From contig NZ_JARKMS010000004.1 in NCBI RefSeq assembly GCF_029350945.1, forward strand, positions 1 to 64,000: a stretch of DNA of 64,000 bases, written 5' to 3'. This DNA comes from Maribacter huludaoensis (GTDB lineage: Bacteria; Bacteroidota; Bacteroidia; Flavobacteriales; Flavobacteriaceae). Position numbers and translations under genes: made by a program. The notes under the pieces are model-generated. The model had not been told where the DNA came from, did not search any database, and was given only the letters and a program-made list of their open reading frames with translations. Shown here piece after piece: positions 61,836 to 64,000 of the stretch. Each line of letters opens with the position of its first letter. Position 1 is the stretch's first letter.

Positions 61836-64000
61836 ATGAAATACATGTTCAATCAAATTTACTTAATTGGGTCGTTTTGCTTATTGGTGTCCTGTACGGC
61901 AATGGCACAAAAATTCAATACGCATCAAGTAAAATCAGGAGAAACACTAGAAAGCATTTCTAAAATGTACGGAGTTTCAACGTCAAGTATACTTCAGTAC
62001 AATAAAGAAATCAAAGAAGGTCAAAAACTGAGGTCAAATACGATATTGGTAGTGCCGGGTAAGAAAATAGTAGAGCAAACAAGCGCACCTATTTCCAATA
62101 CGCCTACGACCATGTCTGCCCAAACAAAAACGACGGTCGTTCAAGATTCGGTTAAAACAAGGGAGCCAATTGGTTATACAGAGCATCGTGTAAAGAAAAA
62201 GGAAACTATTTTCGGTATTGCCCAGTTGTATAATATTACGGAAGATGAGCTAAAGAAATATAACCCAAAATTGTATGCTTCGCCACTTCAAAAGAAAATG
62301 GATTTACGTATTCCTAAATACCGCGAACCCAAAGTTGCAGAAGTTGTAGAAGATCAAGGTGATTTAGAAAAATACATTGTTGCGGCAAAGGAAACTAGGT
62401 GGAGTATTGCCCATAAATATGGTATTACTATTGAACGTATGCTAGAATTGAATCCGGGTCTGTCCGCAGCAAATAACTATTTGTCTGAAGGCTATGAGCT
62501 GTTAATGCCCAAAATAGCCGGTAGTACCGTAAAGAACCAGGTAACCCAACTTTATACTTCATACACCGTACCTGCCAAAATGAATTTTTATCGTTTGGAA
62601 AAGGAGTTTGGGGTAAAGTCAGATGAAATTGTTCGTTTAAACCCAGAGATAACGGAACGTGGCGGATTAAAAGAAGGTATGGTTATACGTATTCCTGAGC
62701 AAAAAGTAGAGACTGGGGAAATTAATACGGATAACTACATTTTTTACGAGGTAAAGCCAAAACAGAACGAGTTTCGATTGACTAGAAAATTCGGGATGAC
62801 ATGGGCAGAGTTGGTAGCCTTGAATCCTGATTTAAAGGACGGTCTAAAGGCTGGTATGGTCCTCAAATTACCAAAAAACAAAGTTGGTGATTTTGAAGTG
62901 AGAAATGCCTTGGTTTTAGATAAGGTAAACTTGTTGGATAGCATAAATATTGCCGTAAAACCCAAAGTATTGTTCTTGTTACCTTTCAGGTTAGATAAAC
63001 TTGACCTTAGTAACAAGGAAGAGACAGAAAGAATTATTGACAATAGAAATAGTTTAAAATACAGCCTTGGCCTTTATTCTGGAGCGTTGGTCGCTATTGA
63101 TTCTATGAAATCTTTGGGCGTTTCCATAGATGTAAAGACTTTTGATAATCAATTAGATTTAGGTAAAACAAAACAAATTTTACAAGGAGAACAACTTGGA
63201 GGGTATAGTGCCGTTTTTGGTCCTTTGGATATGCCTTCGCTTAAAGAAACTGCTGTACAGGCTTCAAAATTTAATGTTCCTGTAATTGCTCCCGTACCTG
63301 CCAAAAGTGATTTAAGTTTAGACAATGTATTCTTTTCCTATACTGACGAAGAAGTACTGTGGAAGCATATGTTGGATTATGTAGAGACCAATCATACGAT
63401 AGAAACGCTTTTAATAATAGCGGATGAGGATAATAGTAAGGAGAAAGATGCTATCCTTAAAAGATTTCCAATGGCAAAAGTGGTCGTTGTAAAAGAAGAG
63501 GAGAAAAATATTGGTATCAACAGGGATAAACTACAAACGTTATTATCTGATCAAGTTCCAAATTGGGTGTTTGTAGAGTCTGATAATTATAAATTAATTG
63601 CCAGTGTTGTCTCTATTTTAAATTCATTTAACAATACCGCTTTTGATCCTTTGTTAGGTAAAGATAAAGTGAGTGTAAGAATGTTTACGACAGATATGAA
63701 CTCGGGCTTTGAAAACGATGTAATTTCAAATACACATTTGTCTAATTTAAAATTTACATATCCTTCCGTAAATCGCCAGGTGGCCAATAATTCATTTGTT
63801 GAACGTTATAGAAAACGCTTTGGTGACGATCCGGATAAATATGCCGTAAGAGGATTTGACTTAACATATGACCTTTTACTGAAATTGGCTTACAATAACA
63901 GTTTGATAGATGTTTCGAGATTTATTGGTGAAACGGAGTATAGCGGTAATAAGTTCAATTACCAAAGAAAAGGTGTTGCCGGGTATTATAACCAGTCTTC
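61836..64000 (+). CDS. LysM-repeat protein with periplasmic-binding-protein fold, 3' end outside the window
   Basis: At least 721 residues; the frame stays open to base 64000. The N-terminus (MKYMFNQIYLIGSFCLLVSC, then TAMAQ) could be cleaved as a lipoprotein at Cys20 or after AMA. Five LysM-like repeats follow: about 30-70, 112-155, 177-222, 236-285 and 297-345 (motifs VKSGETLESISKMYGV, VKKKETIFGIAQLYNI, AAKETRWSIAHKYGI). From about 370 a type-1 periplasmic-binding fold (KPKVLFLLPFRLD, GPLDMPSLKETA, VFVESDNY) runs off the end. It would bind peptidoglycan and perhaps regulate synthesis or bind a ligand. Confidence 0.88.
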   Translation, partial: MKYMFNQIYLIGSFCLLVSCTAMAQKFNTHQVKSGETLESISKMYGVSTSSILQYNKEIKEGQKLRSNTILVVPGKKIVEQTSAPISNTPTTMSAQTKTTVVQDSVKTREPIGYTEHRVKKKETIFGIAQLYNITEDELKKYNPKLYASPLQKKMDLRIPKYREPKVAEVVEDQGDLEKYIVAAKETRWSIAHKYGITIERMLELNPGLSAANNYLSEGYELLMPKIAGSTVKNQVTQLYTSYTVPAKMNFYRLEKEFGVKSDEIVRLNPEITERGGLKEGMVIRIPEQKVETGEINTDNYIFYEVKPKQNEFRLTRKFGMTWAELVALNPDLKDGLKAGMVLKLPKNKVGDFEVRNALVLDKVNLLDSINIAVKPKVLFLLPFRLDKLDLSNKEETERIIDNRNSLKYSLGLYSGALVAIDSMKSLGVSIDVKTFDNQLDLGKTKQILQGEQLGGYSAVFGPLDMPSLKETAVQASKFNVPVIAPVPAKSDLSLDNVFFSYTDEEVLWKHMLDYVETNHTIETLLIIADEDNSKEKDAILKRFPMAKVVVVKEEEKNIGINRDKLQTLLSDQVPNWVFVESDNYKLIASVVSILNSFNNTAFDPLLGKDKVSVRMFTTDMNSGFENDVISNTHLSNLKFTYPSVNRQVANNSFVERYRKRFGDDPDKYAVRGFDLTYDLLLKLAYNNSLIDVSRFIGETEYSGNKFNYQRKGVAGYYNQS

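Noticed and set aside
1-64000. Search for tRNA, rRNA, CRISPR arrays, insertion sequences, attachment sites and replication origin
   Set aside because: No cloverleaf-like segments, regularly spaced repeats with unique spacers, transposase or integrase genes, or dnaA-box clusters were seen. The repeats at 319-714 are coding, not CRISPR.

Overview
The window is a chromosomal piece of a Bacteroidota, most likely a marine member of the family Flavobacteriaceae (a Maribacter- or Zobellia-like genus would fit; the genus is inference). The signs are an AT-rich sequence, almost no Shine-Dalgarno sites, repeated Bacteroidetes -7 boxes (TAnnTTTG) a few bases to some tens of bases before start codons, a PorP/SprF protein beside a type-B type IX secretion (T9SS) substrate, a DUF4249/TonB-receptor pair, BshC, and a rpmB-rpmG-DUF4295-ftsY cluster. 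I see no phage, transposase, CRISPR array, tRNA or rRNA.

Layout. 1-4457: a surface module made of a 5'-truncated collagen-like repeat protein, a T9SS type-B cargo with thrombospondin type 3 repeats, and a PorP/SprF outer-membrane partner. 4516-6823: idi, a QueD-like enzyme, manA and a small helical protein. 6899-14364, mostly minus strand: DUF4369 lipoprotein, DUF819 membrane protein, HAD phosphatase, DUF5916 outer-membrane protein and a class A penicillin-binding protein. 14449-21797: S1/P1 nuclease, TIGR03643 protein, an AraC regulator divergent from a two-domain secreted protein, DoxX/DUF885/MOSC, and an unrecognised membrane protein. 21890-27256: htpG divergent from a TetR/ABC1-kinase pair followed by a KAS III enzyme; the htpG-tetR gap holds a palindrome and a probable unannotated short transcript. 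27654-36002: CoA-binding protein, sodium symporter, recR, E2 acyltransferase, exonuclease, FAH-family protein, HPt protein, cinA. 36072-41176: ribosomal proteins, ftsY, DUF2911, amidase, phosphoesterase. 41189-51986: nitroreductase, serine hydrolase, rimO, LpxR-like protein, DUF2339/DUF3999 pair, DUF4177 protein and a large M14 peptidase. 52158-64000: bshC, a GT39-like protein, a PNPOx-like protein, SIMPL protein, DUF4249/TonB receptor, guaA, and a LysM/PBP1-fold protein that runs off the end.

Most genes are housekeeping or envelope genes. Likely transcription units are tetR-ABC1; DUF2339-DUF3999; M14-DUF4177; TonB receptor-DUF4249; MOSC-DUF885-DoxX; DUF5916-HAD; rpmB-rpmG-DUF4295; ftsY-DUF2911-amidase-phosphoesterase; and FAH-HPt-cinA. 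The main non-coding leads are a promoter/terminator-bounded short transcript at about 23965-24077, a strong minus-strand terminator at 27450-27499 with no obvious gene feeding it, several operator-like palindromes in divergent gaps, and a promoter that would make guaA leaderless. I did not find a clearly new multi-gene system. Several starts were moved to internal ATGs where these place a signal peptide at the N-terminus or clear a promoter or terminator.
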